From the NCBI GenBank assembly GCA_023423535.1, contig JAFAFL010000002.1:77680-141679 (forward strand): 64,000 nt of DNA, read 5' to 3'. The translations under genes were made by a program, and so were the position numbers. The notes below the pieces were generated by a model, which was not told the DNA's origin, searched no databases, and worked only from the letters and a program-made list of their open reading frames with translations. The first letter of the stretch is position 1. Each line of letters begins with the position of its first letter. Positions 52,565 to 64,000 of the stretch are shown here, piece by piece. The DNA comes from Pseudomonadota bacterium (GTDB taxonomy: Bacteria > Myxococcota > Myxococcia > Myxococcales > Myxococcaceae).

Positions 52565-55159
52565 ATGGCCCCTCCTTCGAGATCGATCCTTCGCACCCTC
52601 TGGACCTGGACGAAGCGCCTGGTGGTGTTGTCGGTGGCCCTGGTGCTGCTCGCCGCCGCCGCGGGCGTGGGCACCTACGTGTACTTCGATCGCGACCTGC
52701 CTTCGGTCGAGCAGCTGAAGAGCTACCGGCCGCCGCAGGTGACGAAGGTGACGTGCGCGGACGGCACCGTGTGCGCGGAGTTCTACCGTGAGCGCCGCAC
52801 CTGGGTGGACGTGCGCGAGCTGCCGCCGCACGTGAAGAACGCGTTCCTCGCCGCGGAGGACGCGGACTTCTACAACCACGAGGGCCTCGACTACGTGGGC
52901 ATGGTCAGCGCGGTCATCCGCGGCATCCAGCGCGGCCGCTTCGCCGGCGCGTCCACGATCACGCAGCAGGCCTGCAGAAACCTCCTCCTCACGCGCGAGC
53001 GCAAGCTGTCGCGGAAGATCCGCGAGTGGATCCTCACGCCTCGGATGGAGAAGGCGCTGACGAAGGACGAGATCCTCAACCTCTACGTCAACCAGATCTA
53101 CTTCGGGCACAACCGCTACGGCATCGAGGAGGCCGCGCTCTTCTACTTCGGCAAGAGCGCGAAGGACCTCAGCATCGGCGAGGCGGCGGTGCTCGGTGGC
53201 ACGCCGCAGCTGCCGCACGTGATCAACCCGCTGACGAACGTGGTGCGCGCGAAGAAGCGTCAGCAGTACGTGCTGCGCCAGCTCGCAGAGCGGAACTTTC
53301 TCCCGCGCCACGTGGTGGAGGCGGAGCTGGACAAGCCCATCGTGCTCGCGCCGCGGCCGCCCGCGCAGGTGGGCCCCTACTACGTCGAGGAGGTGCGACG
53401 CGCGCTCATCGCCCGCTATGGCGAGGACGCGGTGCTCGAGGGCGGGCTGCGCGTGGAGATCGCCATGGTGCCCGCGCTGCAGCAGGCGGCGGACGAGTCG
53501 CTTCAACGAGGCCTCGAGGCCGTCGATCGGCGCATGGGCTACGGCGGTCCGCTGGCGAAGCTCGACGCGGACCGGTGGAGCGCACTGCGGCCGCTGCTGG
53601 CGACGCGGTTGGAGGAAGCCGGCAAGCGGAAGGACGAGGTGCTCGTCGCGGATCTGATGCGGCTCGTGCGCTACGCGAAGAGCGAGCCGCCGCCGCAGCC
53701 CGCCGAGGACGAGACGCTCGCCGCGCAGCTGGAAGAGGTGCTCGAGGGTGAGGCCGCGGAGAGCACACCGTCGCCGGAAGAGGACGTGGCCAGCGAGGTG
53801 ACGCTGCGCACGCTGCGCGAGGGTCTGCGCGCGGTGGGCTACGTGAGCCGGGTCGATGACGCGGCGAAGTTCGCGGAGGTCGATCTCGTCGGGCGCACGG
53901 TGCGGATTCCCTTCGCGCAGGTGACCTGGGCGCGTCCGCGCGGCATCGGCAGGTCCACGCCGGCGCCGAAGAAGATGAGCGACGTGCTCTCGCCCGGAGA
54001 CCTCGTGCGCGTGCGGCTGGGGAAGGTCTCGCACGTTGTGAAGGCCAGTGCCGTCAAGAGCGGTTCACCCAAAGCGGAGGAGCCCGTCGAGGCGGCGCTC
54101 GATCAGATCCCGGAGGTCCAGGGCGCCTTCGTGGCGATCGATCCGCAGACCCGCCACGTGATCGCCATGAGCGGCGGCTACGACTTCGAACTCTCCTCCT
54201 TCAACCGCGCGACGCAGGCGAAGCGGCAGCCGGGCTCCGCGTTCAAACCCTTCGTGTTCGGCGCTGCGCTGGACACGGGGAAGTACACGACGATCACGGT
54301 GATGAACGACTCGCCGGAGCCGGTGCTCGACAGGTGGACCGGTCAGAAGTGGTCGCCCTCGAATTACGACGGGAGGTTCAGCGGTCCGCTCACGCTGCGG
54401 CAGGCGATGGCGGTCTCGAAGAACACCATCCCGGTGCGGCTGATGGACGTGCTCACGCCGGCGGCGGTGGTGGACTTTGCGCAGCGCTGCGGCGTGCGGT
54501 CGAAGCTGCCCGAATTCCTCCCGCTCGCGCTCGGCTCGGGCGAAGTCGGCGTGCTGGAACTGACCAACGCCTTCACCACGCTGCAGTCGCACGGCCGCTT
54601 CGCGGAGCCGGTGATGATCCTCCGGGTCGTCAATGCGGAGGGGAAGGTCCTCGAGCAGAGCGAGGCCCACTTCGAGGAGACGGTGCGTCCCACCACCGCG
54701 TATCTCGTGACCTCGCTGCTGCAGTCGGTGGTCGAGGACGGCACGGCGAAGGCGGTGCAGGAGCTCGGGCGTCCGGCGGCGGGCAAGACCGGCACCACCA
54801 ACGACGAGAACGACGCCTGGTTCGTCGGCTACACGCGCGACTACGTCGGCGCGGCGTGGGTCGGCTTCGATCAGAAAAAGGGCATGGGCCGCGGCGAAGC
54901 CGGTGGCCGCAGCGCGCTGCCGGTGTGGCTGGACTTCATGAAGGCCGCGCACCGCGAGCTGCCCATCCGCGACTTCGACGCGCCGCAGGGCATCGAGTTC
55001 GTTCGCATCGATCCGCTCTCGGGGAACCTCGCCGGCAGCGCGGTCCCCGGCAGGCTGGAGCCGTTCCTCGAGGGCACCGCTCCCACGATGGAGGCCCTGT
55101 CGCCGGAGACGGTGCGGCCGGAAGACTTCTTCCTCCACGACGGGCGGGGCGGCTTGTGA
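52565..55159 (+). CDS. Class A penicillin-binding protein (PBP1A-like)
   Basis: Protein of 864 aa. A membrane anchor (VVLSVALVLLAAAAGVG) is followed by a glycosyltransferase-51 domain (about 55-240) with the catalytic Glu in LAAEDADFYNHEG and the second conserved segment ASTITQQACRNLLL. The transpeptidase domain has SxxK as SAFK (Ser558 in QPGSAFKPF), SKN (VSKNTIPVR) and KTG (Lys741 in GKTGTTND). It polymerises and crosslinks peptidoglycan. An insertion of roughly 200 residues between domains (about 300-500) includes an acidic stretch AEDETLAAQLEEVLEGEAAE. Its stop overlaps the start of the next gene (GTGA). Confidence 0.95.
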   Translation: MAPPSRSILRTLWTWTKRLVVLSVALVLLAAAAGVGTYVYFDRDLPSVEQLKSYRPPQVTKVTCADGTVCAEFYRERRTWVDVRELPPHVKNAFLAAEDADFYNHEGLDYVGMVSAVIRGIQRGRFAGASTITQQACRNLLLTRERKLSRKIREWILTPRMEKALTKDEILNLYVNQIYFGHNRYGIEEAALFYFGKSAKDLSIGEAAVLGGTPQLPHVINPLTNVVRAKKRQQYVLRQLAERNFLPRHVVEAELDKPIVLAPRPPAQVGPYYVEEVRRALIARYGEDAVLEGGLRVEIAMVPALQQAADESLQRGLEAVDRRMGYGGPLAKLDADRWSALRPLLATRLEEAGKRKDEVLVADLMRLVRYAKSEPPPQPAEDETLAAQLEEVLEGEAAESTPSPEEDVASEVTLRTLREGLRAVGYVSRVDDAAKFAEVDLVGRTVRIPFAQVTWARPRGIGRSTPAPKKMSDVLSPGDLVRVRLGKVSHVVKASAVKSGSPKAEEPVEAALDQIPEVQGAFVAIDPQTRHVIAMSGGYDFELSSFNRATQAKRQPGSAFKPFVFGAALDTGKYTTITVMNDSPEPVLDRWTGQKWSPSNYDGRFSGPLTLRQAMAVSKNTIPVRLMDVLTPAAVVDFAQRCGVRSKLPEFLPLALGSGEVGVLELTNAFTTLQSHGRFAEPVMILRVVNAEGKVLEQSEAHFEETVRPTTAYLVTSLLQSVVEDGTAKAVQELGRPAAGKTGTTNDENDAWFVGYTRDYVGAAWVGFDQKKGMGRGEAGGRSALPVWLDFMKAAHRELPIRDFDAPQGIEFVRIDPLSGNLAGSAVPGRLEPFLEGTAPTMEALSPETVRPEDFFLHDGRGGL

Positions 55160-56625
55160 TCGCGGCACGGCGCGGTGGGCGCCGGCAGGTTGCGACGCGG
55201 GCTGTGCTCGGAGCGCTCCTCCTGTGCTCGGTGAGCGCCACCCTCCCCACCGCACGAGCGCAGGCGCAGAACGACGCCCGCGTCCGCACGCCCACCAGAG
55301 GGATCGATCAGCTCGCCGATCGCATCGCCGCACACGCAGCGGAGTCCGGAGCGGAAGCGCCGGTCGGCCTGTGGGCGAGAGGTGAGTCACCGGAACTCGC
55401 GCGCGCCTTCGTGACGGTGCTCGCCGCGGAGCTCGCGCGACGGAAGCTCCCCGCGGTGCCGATCGAAGCGGTGGACGCGATCCGCGCGGAGGAGGAGGCG
55501 CGCGCGAAGGGGCTGCGCTCCCTGTTGCGGATGCAGCTCGGGCTCGAGGCGGGGCTGCTGCACGCGCGCGGGGATCTGCTCGGCACCTGGGTGAACTTCT
55601 GGTCGGGCGCGCAGGCGACGCGGCCGCCCTCCCCCGCCGCGGGACTCGAAGCGTCGGTAGATGCAGACGCCCACGCGCTGGCGCTGGCCGCTGCGCCGAT
55701 CCCCGTCTCCCCTCCGCCAGCGCTCGCGCCGCAGACGGGCGAGGTGCGCATGGTCCAGGCTGTGTTCGCGCGCCTGCCGCGTCAGACCGCCGCACTCGCT
55801 GCGGGAGATCTCGACGGTGACGGCCGCGACGAGGTCATCGCGCTCACCGACGAGGAGCTGCTCGTCTTCGGACCGGACGGCAAGCTCCTCGTCCGCCGAG
55901 AGCTCCGTCACCTCCCCCATTCGCCAACGCCGGTGCGCGAGCCCTACGGTTCGCTGGCCGTGCTCCCCTCCTCCTCCGCGGCACCGGCGCGTCTCGCGGC
56001 CTTCTCCGCCCAGCGGGCGCGCGGAGAGCTGCTGACGCTGGAGCAGAATCGTTCCTCGTTACGGCCACTTGCGACCTTCACCGCGGACGAGGCACCGCTG
56101 GCGCGCCTCGGCGACGATCCGCTGCTCGGTCGTCACGACGCTGGTCGCACGACCTTTGCGCCGACGCTGACGCGCAATGGGACGCCGGCGATGGCGCTGC
56201 CCCGCGCGTTCACCACGCTCACCTCGTACGTCGGCGCCGGCGGACCGGAGCTCCTCGCGGTCTTCCCCAACGGAGCCGGCCACTGGCGCGCGGATCTCAC
56301 CGCCGCCGAGCCTCGTTCACTCGAGCTGCGCGGCCTCGGCGCGGGCACCGCCCTGGCGGACGTGGACGGTGACGGCTACGCCGAACTGGTGACGAGCGAG
56401 CCCCACTTCGCACCGAACCCCGAGGCACTTCGCGTGCTCCGCGCCCCGGCGCTGGCGGGAGCCGCATCCTTGGACTCAGTGCGCTTCCGCAAGGAGCTCG
56501 CGCGCGGCCGAATCCTGCAGATCGCCGGCGCGGATCTGGACGGCCAGCGCGCGCACTCGCTCATCGTCGCGGTGTGGTTGCCGGATGGTTCGACCGAGCT
56601 GCAGGTGCAGCGGAGGGTGAAGTGA
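55156..56625 (+). CDS. Exported FG-GAP-like repeat protein
   Basis: Protein of 489 aa starting at GTG 55156, overlapping the PBP stop by 4 bp. Signal peptide: basic N-terminus then AVLGALLLCSVSATLPTARA. Calcium-binding-like FG-GAP/VCBS loops appear as GDLDGDGRDEVIAL (about 220) and ADVDGDGYAELV (about 395), the DxDGDG pattern of propeller blades. The first 150 residues are helical (RAFVTVLAAELARRKLPAVP), resembling small secretion-associated domains. The family is not named further. Coupling to the PBP and the downstream solute-binding and kinase genes suggests an envelope-related task. The stop overlaps the next gene's GTG. Confidence 0.82.
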   Translation: MIAARRGGRRQVATRAVLGALLLCSVSATLPTARAQAQNDARVRTPTRGIDQLADRIAAHAAESGAEAPVGLWARGESPELARAFVTVLAAELARRKLPAVPIEAVDAIRAEEEARAKGLRSLLRMQLGLEAGLLHARGDLLGTWVNFWSGAQATRPPSPAAGLEASVDADAHALALAAAPIPVSPPPALAPQTGEVRMVQAVFARLPRQTAALAAGDLDGDGRDEVIALTDEELLVFGPDGKLLVRRELRHLPHSPTPVREPYGSLAVLPSSSAAPARLAAFSAQRARGELLTLEQNRSSLRPLATFTADEAPLARLGDDPLLGRHDAGRTTFAPTLTRNGTPAMALPRAFTTLTSYVGAGGPELLAVFPNGAGHWRADLTAAEPRSLELRGLGAGTALADVDGDGYAELVTSEPHFAPNPEALRVLRAPALAGAASLDSVRFRKELARGRILQIAGADLDGQRAHSLIVAVWLPDGSTELQVQRRVK

Positions 56626-58034
56626 CTGTGCGCGCGGCCCTCCTCCTCTTCACGCTCCTCCTCGCCAGCGGAGCCGAAGCCGCCTCGCGCGGCCGTTATG
56701 GCGGCACCCTCCGCGTGGCGTTGCAGGGAGAGCTGACCGAGTCTCCCGATCCGCTCCTCTCGGACGCGCCGCACGAAGCGGCGGTGCTCGCGCTCACCAC
56801 GCGCGGTGTCTGCCGGCTCGAGCGTGACGGGCGGATCACCCCGCAACTGGCGCTGGAGATCTCGCGCGACACGCCGCTCGACGTGCGCATCACGCTGCGC
56901 CCCACGCTCCGCGCCGCGGACGGCACCGCGATCGGCGCACGCGAGCTCGCAGCCGCATGGCTCCGTCCGACGCAGGCGCAGTCGCTCTCGCCGTACCGCG
57001 CGCTGCTCCATCCCCTCCGCGGCGAAGGCCGGCACCTCTCCGCCTCCTCGCCCTTCCAGCTCTCGCTCGGGCTCGCGTGGCCCTGGCCGGATCTGGAGCG
57101 TTCGCTGTGCCATCCCGCGCTCTCGCTCGCACCGCCCGCTCCGCAGCGAGGCGTCCGCGCCGGCGCAGGTCCCTTCCTCCCCGCGCGCGCGCTGGGCGTC
57201 TTCATCGCCAACGCCGCCTATCCGGGAGGCCGTCCCTACGTGGAGCGGGTGACCGTCACCGCCGGCGACGCGAGCGCCGTTCGCAGAGCGCTGCAGCTCG
57301 GCGAGGCGGAGAGCGGCATCGGCGCCACCGCGCAGGGCTTCGAGCCCGCCTCCGCGCCTCCCGCGCTCTGGGCCACCTGGCTCGTCTATCGCCCCGAGCG
57401 CGCCGGTGCGGGCCTGCGCGCCGCAGTGGAGCGCGTGGTGGATCGCAACGACCTCACCCGCTTCTTCGTGCAGCCGCCCGCGGTCGCGATGTCGTCCCTC
57501 CTCCCACCGGCGCTGATGCCTCAAGAGCCGCCCTCTCCGCAGCGCGGCACGCCCACACCTCCACCGTCTCGAGAGCTCACCCTGCTCTACGACCTCTCGC
57601 TCCCGGATCAGCGCGCGGTGAGCGAGCGCCTCCAGGTGCGGCTCCACGACGCGGGCTATCGGGTCGCGCTCCGAGGTGTCTCCCGTTCGGAGCTGCGCGC
57701 GCGTTGGGCGAGCGGCGACTTCGACCTCATGCTCCACGCCCTCCTCCTCCCGCCGGCTCCCGCGCCGGCGCTGGCGCTGGTGCTCGATCTGGCCGGCCGC
57801 CGCGCGCAGCTCACCCGCGAGCTGCAACCGCTCGGCGCCATCGCCGACGATCGCGAGCGCGACGCGAAGGCCCGCGAGCGCGCCTCCGCCCTCCGCAACG
57901 AGCTGGAGCTCGTGCCCCTCTACGCGCAGGGCGTGCGCTGGGTGAATGCGCGCAGCGTGACCAACGCCGAGTCGGACGCGCACGGCGTGCCGCTGCTCGA
58001 CGAGCTCTTCCTCCTCGAACCCGGCGGAGACTGA
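56622..58034 (+). CDS. Extracellular solute-binding protein, family 5 (peptide-binding type)
   Basis: Protein of 470 aa with a Sec signal (VRAALLLFTLLLASGAEA) and family-5 solute-binding features: RYGGTLRVALQGELTESPDP at the start, GTAIGARELAAAWL (substrate-domain segment) and AAVERVVDRNDLTRFF. These proteins bind peptides, nickel or similar ligands in the periplasm for an ABC transporter. No permease or ATPase gene is near. Instead a histidine kinase gene follows three bases later. Start GTG 56622 overlaps the previous stop (GTGA), with GGAGGG four bases upstream. Confidence 0.87.
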   Translation: MTVRAALLLFTLLLASGAEAASRGRYGGTLRVALQGELTESPDPLLSDAPHEAAVLALTTRGVCRLERDGRITPQLALEISRDTPLDVRITLRPTLRAADGTAIGARELAAAWLRPTQAQSLSPYRALLHPLRGEGRHLSASSPFQLSLGLAWPWPDLERSLCHPALSLAPPAPQRGVRAGAGPFLPARALGVFIANAAYPGGRPYVERVTVTAGDASAVRRALQLGEAESGIGATAQGFEPASAPPALWATWLVYRPERAGAGLRAAVERVVDRNDLTRFFVQPPAVAMSSLLPPALMPQEPPSPQRGTPTPPPSRELTLLYDLSLPDQRAVSERLQVRLHDAGYRVALRGVSRSELRARWASGDFDLMLHALLLPPAPAPALALVLDLAGRRAQLTRELQPLGAIADDRERDAKARERASALRNELELVPLYAQGVRWVNARSVTNAESDAHGVPLLDELFLLEPGGD

Positions 58035-58037
58035 GCG

Positions 58038-59717
58038 ATGCGCCTGCGCACCCGCCTCTCGCTGGCCTTCGCGCTGCTCGCGGTGCTCCCGCTGCTGGTG
58101 GTGGTCCCGCTCGCCATCCGCGACCTGCGAGGCACGCTCGACGGCGAGCTGCACGCACGCACGAAGGCCGCCACCGCCGCCGCGCGCGCCGCGCTCGATC
58201 GCACCGCCAATGATGCCCGGCGCGCAATTGAAGAGCTGACCGGCAGCGTGGCGCTCGAGGACGTCGCCCGTGAGGTCCACGCCGGCGGCTCGCCGCAACT
58301 GGCCGCCGCAGCGGAACGGCTGATGCGCTCGCGCGGCCTCACCGTGCTCTCGCTCTTCGACGGGCGCGGGGTGACGCTCTCCTCCGGCCACCTCCCCGCG
58401 CGCATCGGCGATCCGGACGAGGCGCTCTTCGCGGTCACGCGCGCATCCACGAAGGAGCCCATCGCGGTGCTGGTGGAGCTGCGTGACGAGCGAGGTCTGC
58501 GGCGCGTCCCGGCGCTCGTCACCGCGCGACCGATGGACTACGGCTCGCTGCGCATCTGGGTGGTGGGCGGCCGTCTGCTCGATCAGGCGCTGGCGGATCA
58601 CCTCGCCGAGCTCTCCGGCGCACGCGTCCGGCTCGTCGCCGGAAAGGACACGGTGGCGGAAGCGGGGCGCGCCCAGCCGCCGGTGGTGAAGGAGCGGCTC
58701 GAACTGCCGCCGGTCGCGCACGTGGAGTTGGAGCACAGCCGCGCCGCGCTGATCGAAGCCGAGGGTGGACTCGTCCGCGCGTTCGGGACCCTCGTCGCCG
58801 TGGGCCTCGCATTGGCGCTGCTGCTCGGGCTCGTCATCGCCAGACGCGTGACCCGGCCGGTGGAGGCCCTGACCGCCGCAGCGAGGGACGTCGCGCAGGG
58901 CCGGCTGGACATGAAGGTGGAGGAGCGCGCCACCGGCGAGCTGGGAGAGCTCGTCACCACCTTCAACCGGATGACCCGCGAGCTGCGCACCACCACCGAA
59001 CAGCTCGTCGCCAGCGAGCGCGTGGCCGCGTGGCAGGAGGTCGCGCGCCGCCTCGCGCACGAGATCAAGAACCCGCTCACGCCGATCCAGATGTCGCTGG
59101 AGACCCTTCGCGCGGCGAAGCGCACGAACAACCCGAGGTTCGGCGCGCTCTTCGACGAGAGCGCCGGCGCGGTGCTCGAAGAGGTCGAGCGCCTGCGCCG
59201 CATCGTGGACGAGTTCTCGCGCTTCGCCCGCCTCCCGCGCCCGGAGCTTCGCGCAGTGGAACTGAGCGACCTCGCGCAGAACGTCCTGGCCCTGCACCAG
59301 TCGCCGCCGCCGGGCATCACGGTCGAAGGAGACCTCGAGCCGGAGCTGTGGACGCAGGCGGATCGCGATCAACTCACGCAGGTGCTGGTGAACCTCGTGA
59401 AGAACGCGGAGGAGGCGCTGTCCGCGAAACCAGGCGGCGGCCGCATCACCGTGCGCACGCGGCGCCGCGACGGCGAGTGCCTCATCGAGGTCGAGGACAC
59501 CGGCCCCGGCATCCGCCCCGAAGATCGCGCGCGCCTCTTCGAGCCCTACTTCACCACCAAGAGCGGCGGCACCGGCCTGGGTCTCGCCATCGCCGCGCGC
59601 ATCTGCCAGGAGCACGGCGGACGCCTCGAGGTGGGCGGCACCTGGGGAGAGGGCTCGGTCTTCACCATGGCCCTTCCCTGTGCCTCGGCCCCCGGCGTGC
59701 GTGCCGCGGGCGCGTGA
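58038..59717 (+). CDS. Membrane sensor histidine kinase with HAMP domain (NtrY-like)
   Basis: Protein of 559 aa. Two transmembrane helices (about 8-27 and 255-273; VAVGLALALLLGLVIARRVT) bound a periplasmic sensor of about 225 residues, followed by HAMP (about 274-330; RPVEALTAAARDVAQGRLDM). The phosphoacceptor helix is RLAHEIKNPLTPIQMSLETL, then an intact ATPase domain: N box LVNLVKNAEEAL, G1 DTGPGI, F box FEPYFTTK and G2 GTGLGLAIA. The sequence resembles NtrY-type kinases. No response regulator is adjacent. Its position three bases after a solute-binding protein gene suggests that the binding protein delivers the signal. Confidence 0.93.
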   Translation: MRLRTRLSLAFALLAVLPLLVVVPLAIRDLRGTLDGELHARTKAATAAARAALDRTANDARRAIEELTGSVALEDVAREVHAGGSPQLAAAAERLMRSRGLTVLSLFDGRGVTLSSGHLPARIGDPDEALFAVTRASTKEPIAVLVELRDERGLRRVPALVTARPMDYGSLRIWVVGGRLLDQALADHLAELSGARVRLVAGKDTVAEAGRAQPPVVKERLELPPVAHVELEHSRAALIEAEGGLVRAFGTLVAVGLALALLLGLVIARRVTRPVEALTAAARDVAQGRLDMKVEERATGELGELVTTFNRMTRELRTTTEQLVASERVAAWQEVARRLAHEIKNPLTPIQMSLETLRAAKRTNNPRFGALFDESAGAVLEEVERLRRIVDEFSRFARLPRPELRAVELSDLAQNVLALHQSPPPGITVEGDLEPELWTQADRDQLTQVLVNLVKNAEEALSAKPGGGRITVRTRRRDGECLIEVEDTGPGIRPEDRARLFEPYFTTKSGGTGLGLAIAARICQEHGGRLEVGGTWGEGSVFTMALPCASAPGVRAAGA

Positions 59718-59792
59718 CCCGCAGCTCAGCATCGCCCGAGCCTGCGCTCCGCCTCGAAGCCGAGTGCCTCGGACGTCCCGGGCCCGGTTCGC

Positions 59793-60913
59793 GTGCGAGT
59801 CGTGCTGGGCCTCATGGACCCGCTCGCGATGTACTGCGCCTTCCCGCGGCTCGATGGTTCGACCGCGCTCTTCGGTCTGCTCGCCGCCGCGCCCTTCCTG
59901 CGCACGACGCCGGGGCCACGTGGCGCATTTCTAGGCACGCTCGCGGGCATCGTCGCCTGCGCGGTGAAGGGTCCCTTCGGACTCGTGCCCCTCGTGGCCG
60001 CGAGCACCGCACGTGTGCTCGTCTCACGCTCTCTCCGGCACTTTTCCTCGGCGCCGCGGCGGCGCTGCTGAGCGCCCTGCCCGTCGCGCTCTTCCTTCTC
60101 CACCAGCGCCTCTCCGGCGACGCGTCGTGGTGGGACGGCTACGTCGGCGCGCAGCTGCTCAGCTCGGCGCAGGGCACCCGCGCGGACGGCATCTTCACGC
60201 CCTGGTACCCGTTCATCGCGGTCACCCGGCACTTCTGGCCGGGGCTGCTCGCGGTGCCGTTCGCGCTGTGGCACGCGATCGTCCGGCGCGATGCGACCGC
60301 GCGCGTGACGGGCCTCACCTTTCTCCTCGGGCTCTGCATCCTCTGTCTGCCCGCGAGAAAGATCGCGCACCACCTCGTCGTCCTCTACCCCGTCGCCGCG
60401 CTCTTCGTGGCGCCCGTGGTCGGCGGAGCGCTGCGGTACGTCTTCGTGCAGGTGCGCCACGCGCTCGCGCTGCGCCGGCTCTTCGCGGGCCTCGCAGTGC
60501 TCGCGTGGGGACTCGTCCTCGCCGGGCGGCCGCCATGGGTCCGGTCCCAGCGCTGCCTGCCGACGAGCGCCTTCGCCCAGGCGCTGGCAGAGCTTCCGCC
60601 GGGCTCACCGCTGCTGCTCGTCACGCCGAAGCAGCAGTGGCGGAACGTGGCCGCGCTCGCCGCGGAGCTGCGGATCACCGCGTGGCAGATCGATCGGTGG
60701 GAGCGCGCAGCCGAGGTGGTCGCCGCGCCGCGCCTCGCGGTCGTGGTGGAGCCCGCGGTGGGCGCGCCTCCTCCCGGTTGGCGGAAGGTCGGCGCGTCAG
60801 AGCCGTACAGCCTGTGGCGGCGGGACGAACCGGCCGGTGACGCTCCGGTCCCTACAGTCCCTTCGGCCTCGGCTCGCCCATCGGCCACAGGAGGGGATCG
60901 TTCGGAGGATTGA
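59793..60913 (+). pseudogene. Truncated, frameshifted ArnT/GT39-like glycosyltransferase
   Basis: Two ORFs in different frames together read as part of an ArnT/GT39-type membrane glycosyltransferase. The first (59793-60071) gives LMDPLAMYCAFPRLDGSTAL and AGIVACAVKGPFGLVPLVAA, the typical central segment with a conserved Lys-Gly-Pro. The second (from about 60010 to 60913) continues with ALFLGAAAALLSALPVALFL and several more helices. The frame changes near 60010-60040. In addition the N-terminal 100-120 residues with the DE-type catalytic loop are missing, so a sequencing slip alone would not restore the gene. The 3' end overlaps the convergent small lipoprotein gene by 62 bp. Confidence 0.75.
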
Positions 60914-61256
60914 GCGGGTCGAAGGCCGGGATCGGGTCCTGCGGCGAAGCCACCGTGCCGCCCACCGCGAGCGCGCCATTGGCCTCGCGCGCCTGCACCT
61001 CGAGCCCCTCGAGCGTCGCCGCCGCGGTGCCCGTCTGCGGCTCACCGCCGCGCGCGGAGCGGGCCTGCGCCTCCGAGCCCTCCGCCTGCGCGCCCGAGCC
61101 TCCCGCCGCTGCGCCACCGGCGACGGCAGAGCTGCCCATGGCGATGGCGTGCTGCATCGTCCCGAACGCGGCCGCGTGGCCCTCGGGGTCGTCCACGCCC
61201 ACCCCGCATCCGAGGAAGAGGGCCGCAGCTGCCAGTAAACCGACGCTCGACTTCAT
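60852..61256 (-). CDS. Small Ala/Gly-rich lipoprotein
   Basis: Protein of 134 aa with lipoprotein signal MKSSVGLLAAAALFLGC (lipobox FLGC, Cys17). The mature part is low-complexity (AAFGTMQHAIAMGSSAVAGG; AEGSEAQARSARGGEPQTG) and ends Pro-rich (DPLNPPNDPLLWPMGEPRPK). No family is recognised. The ATG at 61256 is selected for the clean signal; the frame extends to 61331. An AAGG lies close upstream. It is 34 bp downstream of the sigma54 activator gene on the same strand. Its end overlaps the decayed glycosyltransferase on the opposite strand. Confidence 0.65.
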   Translation of the reverse strand: MKSSVGLLAAAALFLGCGVGVDDPEGHAAAFGTMQHAIAMGSSAVAGGAAAGGSGAQAEGSEAQARSARGGEPQTGTAAATLEGLEVQAREANGALAVGGTVASPQDPIPAFDPLNPPNDPLLWPMGEPRPKGL

Positions 61257-61290
61257 GGCCTTCACCTTGTGCAACCGCCGTGCCCCGTCC

Positions 61291-64000
<2,710 letters not shown>

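Noticed and set aside
56376..59732. Long minus-strand open frame (about 1118 codons) across the solute-binding and kinase genes
   Set aside because: Low-complexity antisense shadow; the opposite strand has intact domains and catalytic motifs.
60000..60060. Programmed frameshift in the GT39-like gene
   Set aside because: No convincing slippery heptamer or stimulatory hairpin is seen, and the N-terminal catalytic region is also missing.

Overview
High-GC DNA with gene content typical of Myxococcota, suborder Cystobacterineae. The best indicator is an apparent mrpA-mrpB-mrpC locus (19973-23410), the developmental regulators of Myxococcus-type bacteria. Supporting signs are a Ser/Thr kinase with a PEGA tail, twin-FHA/TPR proteins, several sigma54 activators and many TPR lipoproteins. 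No tRNA, rRNA, IS element, prophage or CRISPR array was seen. Gene density is very high: no gap exceeds 300 bp, and many neighbours overlap by 4-30 bp.

Layout. 1-4800: envelope beta-barrel (cut by the left edge) and LolA-like protein, then two convergent intramembrane proteases (M50 and rhomboid), each with a TPR tail. 4996-7580: twin-FHA protein and a REC-XRE regulator. 7602-13188: AI-2E/PerM-type permease, beta-lactamase-fold lipoprotein, crotonase, biotin carrier, biotin carboxylase and a lone Flp pilin. 13285-19840: fused MFS/spermidine synthase-like protein, a lipoprotein with a Lon proteolytic domain, and a polytopic membrane protein. 19973-23410: mrpABC with a probable sigma54 promoter and paired upstream elements in front of mrpC. 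23542-28705: membrane MutS-like ATPase, M1 aminopeptidase and amidase. 28786-33083: four overlapping genes (exported Pro-rich barrel, ECF sigma factor, FecR-like anti-sigma factor, Cys-rich lipoprotein). 33056-38335 (minus): SpoIIAA-like protein, PAS kinase, DpnA-like DNA methyltransferase, L31, a metallophosphatase-like protein with an in-frame UGA, and a CpoB-like lipoprotein. 38420-43735: Ser/Thr kinase, CheW, Pal-like lipoprotein, NtrC-type regulator, FMN reductase. 43929-52475: AsmA-like protein, methionine aminopeptidase, MFS exporter, M14 peptidase, DoxX, exonuclease III, TPR lipoprotein. 52565-59717: coupled PBP1A, FG-GAP, solute-binding and histidine kinase genes. 59793-64000: a decayed glycosyltransferase, a small lipoprotein and a TPR-sigma54 activator cut by the right edge.

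The most notable item is the gene at 36329-37450 (minus). Its reading frame contains a TGA (37313-37315) where the local motif predicts a conserved Cys. Exactly six codons later comes a hairpin with apical loop GGUCUG, the loop sequence and spacing of the E. coli fdhF SECIS element as I recall it. It reads as a selenoprotein that ordinary gene callers would truncate at an internal GTG.
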